Source of the DNA: Sorangium cellulosum
GTDB lineage: Bacteria; Myxococcota_A; Polyangia; Polyangiales; Polyangiaceae
DNA: 35,486 nt
Reading direction: 5' to 3'
Assembly (NCBI RefSeq): GCF_001589285.1
Contig: NZ_JEMA01000407.1
Location: forward strand, 1 to 35,486
Shown one piece after another: positions 33,801 to 35,486 of this stretch (within the stretch, counting starts at the first letter, position 1; the number at the start of each line of letters is the position of its first letter). Made by a program: the position numbers and the translations under genes. The notes under the pieces were generated by a model. That model was not told the DNA's origin. It searched no databases and saw only the letters and a list, made by a program, of their open reading frames with translations.

Positions 33801-34424
33801 CTCGCACTCGAGCGCGCAGGAGGCGACGCTCGGGCAGCCGATCGCCCTGTCGGGCAGGAGGAGCGTCGTGCGGATCGTGACGAACCGCTCGCCGGGCCGG
33901 AGGATGTAGTCGGTGCGGAAGCGCAGCTCCGGCTTGAGGCCGTCGAACAGCAGGCCGAGCAGGTCCTCCTGCGTCTTCAGCACGCCGAGCGCGTGGAAGA
34001 GGAACCCGCCGTCGCCCTCGACGCGGACGATCGCCTCCTGGCCGTCGGAGCCGTCCCTGGCCACGAAGACCTCGGTGGCGCCCGGGTCGGGCACGAGCAG
34101 GTTGGCGACAGGGAACGACTCGGCGAAGCGGTCGCGGCCCGACGCGCTCGCGAAGCGCGGATCGGGGCGGCGCAGGTCGGCGTCGACCAGCGAGCCGCCG
34201 TAGACCCCCGGCCCGGGCGAGTGGCGGGCGCCGAGGATGGCGACGCGGATCTCGTCGTTTTCCAGAAGGAAATCGCCGACATCGGCCATCGCGACAGGGC
34301 CGCCGACGAGCTCGAACCGGTTCTCGATCGGCTTGGCGCGCAGGAGGCTCGGCGACTCGCAACCTGCGAGGCCGGCGACGGTGAGCAGCGCGAGCAGGGC
34401 GGGAGCGGAGCGGCGGGTTCGCAT
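30894..34424 (-). CDS. PHP-domain lipoprotein with antistasin-like cysteine motif
   Basis: 1176 residues from the ATG at 34424, 8 bases after the porin stop. A lipoprotein signal ends LAGC (Cys22). Residues 197-223 hold C-x5-C-x3-C-x10-C-x2-C-x-C with GDDGCPVCAC, the spacing of antistasin-type inhibitor domains. Carboxypeptidase-regulatory-like beta segments follow (about 395-600: TGALEGAVRWRSTGAPVPNARVHVF). A PHP metallophosphoesterase-like domain begins near 615: DMHLHQ, ATDHDVH (about 650), GAEVSTLELGHFIGF (about 680), and a late GSSDGH (about 920). The C-terminus is Cys-rich (CPEGQQC). PHP proteins hydrolyse phosphate or amide esters with a metal cluster. The antistasin part may be structural rather than inhibitory. 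A longer in-frame extension across the porin gene to 35237 is an antisense-phase artefact. It probably forms an operon with the porin. Confidence 0.85.
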   Translation of the reverse strand: MRTRRSAPALLALLTVAGLAGCESPSLLRAKPIENRFELVGGPVAMADVGDFLLENDEIRVAILGARHSPGPGVYGGSLVDADLRRPDPRFASASGRDRFAESFPVANLLVPDPGATEVFVARDGSDGQEAIVRVEGDGGFLFHALGVLKTQEDLLGLLFDGLKPELRFRTDYILRPGERFVTIRTTLLLPDRAIGCPSVASCALECEDGLAAGDDGCPVCACGEPLSLDNTTGPEDIFRGILGDDRNGDPERKGGIVAGDFVFFGNQNDIFGPGIGFDEERAVFDALFAGRDTFQRPLSFDFVAAAGGDVSYGYFTKASPGGPPTTVNVPVFTSAATAFLSAGRSCLADESDDEACDRKRSFTYERYFAVGEGDIASVAEVVHDARGTPTGALEGAVRWRSTGAPVPNARVHVFRDPDPGVAFASVDELVEANLARSGDVGLLSSIDADRGLDPVEDGDFRARLAPGGYLLVAESPEGTALSAPIRVALGAGATATVAAELPSPARIAYRVVDEGGRLAPAKLTFVALDAAGQPREGDGLRRVYLGHGRLGSGVRQIERSATGEGAAEVEPGRYSVLVTRGPEFGRFEVPDLEVRAGEARRIEAVVPREVDSTGWMSIDMHLHQRPSFDSGMPLEERVTSAVVEGLEVAVATDHDVHTDLEPAVRQLGLETRLKTAVGAEVSTLELGHFIGFPLRYDELDVPDHGVFDWVCRAGGDVIDGVRGAAAEGEDALVVVAHPRDGFIGYIDQLGVDPFTLHRTIPTLEASNPLFQAGSCDFDAMEVFNAKRFDLLRTPTVQEVVDFNRCLSRIDAAGDEAALRAACPDLALPACKPGERYAVCQQRARSALAWSVTKRILTRTPEEQDAVWGFDRSAADGEALCLGGEGGAVPPEDADQPCTFHAGQVDDLFRYLDHGFSPTQVGSSDGHSASLEPGFPRTYFRSRTDQPAAIDLAEATASLRAGSAFATYGPFVRASVGGATFGGVARVEGDTAPLDLRIETASWFGVDRVEIYVSGRLVRVLEPSAGPSAIVDVDERLALPAPPSDGWVVVVAMGLRDENLLTPVALPVSFGELQLPRVASLAFTQVEALSRFFTASPPVPDWYPVAPYAVTNPIYLDRDGNGVYDAPRGPPPFCARPCDPSVLDPSQCPEGQQCLVNERVCGIFVLGRCEDRQASK

Positions 34425-34432
34425 GGCGGCCG

Positions 34433-35486
34433 CTACAGGTTGAGCTGGAGCTGCAGCGCCACGGCGTCGTTCTCGAGCGCGACGCCGTGGGCCTCTTGCC
34501 GGTGGGTGAAGTCGGCCTGCGCCTTGAGCACGTTGTCGATGAAGTGGTAGCTCGCGCCGGCGGTGAGGGCCCAGCCGTCGGTCTCGTCCGAGAGGTCGAG
34601 GTTGGGATCGAGCCACTCGAACCGCGCGCTCACGCCGAGCTTGATGCGCCGCACGAAGTAGCCGACCTCGCCGACGAGGCCGAGCGAGGTGACCGGGGCG
34701 AGCTGGCCCGTCGGCTGCGTGGGCGCGCGCTCGGGATCGCTCTGGTTCCAGAGCAGCTCGACGAGCGCGTGCGCGCCCGCGGCGTGCAGCAGGACGTCGG
34801 CGCCGACGCCGTGGATGTCGCGCGTGCCGCCGTCGCTGAAGAAGTAGCTCGCGCCCGCGCCGAGGCGGGGCCGCGAGACGGCGAGGTCCTGGATGGAGCG
34901 CGGCATGGGGCCGAGCGGCTCGGTGGCGAGCCGCGCGACGTAGGCGACGTTGTCGAAGCGGTTGCCGAGGCTCGCGGCGTTCTCGACATAGCCGGCGAAG
35001 AACTGATCCGAGCGCTGGAAGCCGTTGAACATGCCGGCGAAGTAGCTGAACGCCCGGTCGTGGAAGTGCCCCTCGACGTGCAGGCCGACCTGGCGGAAGG
35101 GCGCCATGGCGCGCACGGCGAGCGGCCTCTCGATGAGCGCGCCCTCGCCGGCGCCCGTCATGGCGGAGCGGCTGAACGGCACGTCGTGCGCGCCGAAGTA
35201 GAGGTGCGCGAACGGGAAGTGGGCGTAGCCGATCCACGCCTCGGAGAGGCGCGCCGAGGCGTCGGCGCCCCCGGCGAGCTCGCCCGAGATCGCGAACGGC
35301 ACGAACCCGGCGAGCGTGCCCGCGAAGCCGACGCGCGCGCGCCGCATGCGGAACCCCTGCCCCTCGGCGACGTCGCCGGCCTGCAGGAAGGCGTCCTCGC
35401 CCGCGTACGGCGCCGCCTGCGCCTGCACGAGCACGAGCGGCGCGAGAAGGAGCCGGCCGATGCTGAGCTGGAACGGCGGGCCGGCC
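34433..35486 (-). CDS. Phosphate-selective porin O/P-like protein (5' part outside window)
   Basis: At least 350 residues are visible and the frame stays open to the window edge, so the start lies beyond 35486 or near it. An internal GTG at 35434 is unlikely to be the start, because the preceding residues (PPFQLSIGRLLLAPLV) look like the first strand of the barrel. The sequence follows the OprO/OprP porin pattern: RMRRARVGFAGTLAGFVPFAIS, LSEAWIGYAHFPFAHLYFGAHDVPFSR, alternating strands and a C-terminal LQLQLNL. Such outer-membrane trimers conduct phosphate or polyphosphate, but selectivity is not proven by family alone. The downstream PHP lipoprotein starts 8 bases after its stop. Confidence 0.82.
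   Translation of the reverse strand, partial: AGPPFQLSIGRLLLAPLVLVQAQAAPYAGEDAFLQAGDVAEGQGFRMRRARVGFAGTLAGFVPFAISGELAGGADASARLSEAWIGYAHFPFAHLYFGAHDVPFSRSAMTGAGEGALIERPLAVRAMAPFRQVGLHVEGHFHDRAFSYFAGMFNGFQRSDQFFAGYVENAASLGNRFDNVAYVARLATEPLGPMPRSIQDLAVSRPRLGAGASYFFSDGGTRDIHGVGADVLLHAAGAHALVELLWNQSDPERAPTQPTGQLAPVTSLGLVGEVGYFVRRIKLGVSARFEWLDPNLDLSDETDGWALTAGASYHFIDNVLKAQADFTHRQEAHGVALENDAVALQLQLNL

Noticed and set aside
34425..35237. In-frame N-terminal extension of the PHP lipoprotein across the porin gene (1447 codons in total)
   Set aside because: The extension is Arg/Pro-rich and lies out of frame over the porin, which has real barrel features. The ATG at 34424 begins a proper lipoprotein signal.

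Overview
The window looks like a chromosomal piece of a large-genome myxobacterium of the Sorangium/Polyangium kind. This is inferred from style, not from a marker gene. GC and third-position GC are very high. Hanks-type serine/threonine kinases carry PEGA or zinc-ribbon modules. There is a cyclase-ATPase-TPR giant, thrombospondin type 3 repeats, and Cys-rich lipoproteins. Housekeeping genes (murA-hisG, sucC-sucD) are scattered among accessory genes. I see no tRNA, rRNA, CRISPR array, prophage or insertion sequence.

Layout. 1-410: upstream region with a perfect 20-bp palindrome and a 36-bp element that recurs at 13949-13984. 411-3485: TonB-dependent receptor with TPR and three PEGA units before the plug, closed by a good intrinsic terminator. 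3486-4008: non-coding, with a 22-bp tandem repeat and a long hairpin. 4009-11599 (minus strand, transcribed right to left): a soluble-adenylyl-cyclase-like protein, a SulP-STAS-cyclic-nucleotide-binding transporter fusion, an orphan PotD-like lipoprotein and a GNAT acetyltransferase. 11600-12020: non-coding, with a 21-bp tandem repeat. 12021-15311: two divergent protein kinases around a 420-bp region that holds a seven-copy array of an 11-12 bp motif and the second copy of the 36-bp element.

15347-18176: a quinone-oxidoreductase-like enzyme, a DUF2452 (C1orf50-like) protein, and an outer-membrane barrel ending in thrombospondin type 3 repeats. 18363-20266: murA and short-form hisG, overlapping by ATGA. 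20369-21364: an unrecognised probable outer-membrane protein. 21572-23749: sucC and sucD (succinyl-CoA ligase), with a hairpin over the sucC ribosome-binding region. 23812-24849: a Gfo/Idh/MocA oxidoreductase. 25347-27711: a secreted protein with Glu-rich N-terminus and poly-Asp/His-Lys tail, whose gene overlaps that of a vitamin K-dependent gamma-carboxylase homologue. 27721-30844: an MFS exporter and a cupin, translationally coupled, divergent from a LysR regulator. 30894-35486: a PHP-domain lipoprotein with an antistasin-like cysteine motif, downstream of an OprO/OprP-like porin cut by the window edge.

Most promising systems. (1) The secreted Glu-rich, metal-binding-like protein plus carboxylase homologue, which could be a bacterial substrate-enzyme pair. 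(2) The cyclase next to a SulP transporter carrying a cyclic-nucleotide-binding domain, which could be a local second-messenger loop controlling anion transport. (3) The shared 36-bp element upstream of two unrelated genes that both encode PEGA proteins. All functional links are inferences from sequence and position.
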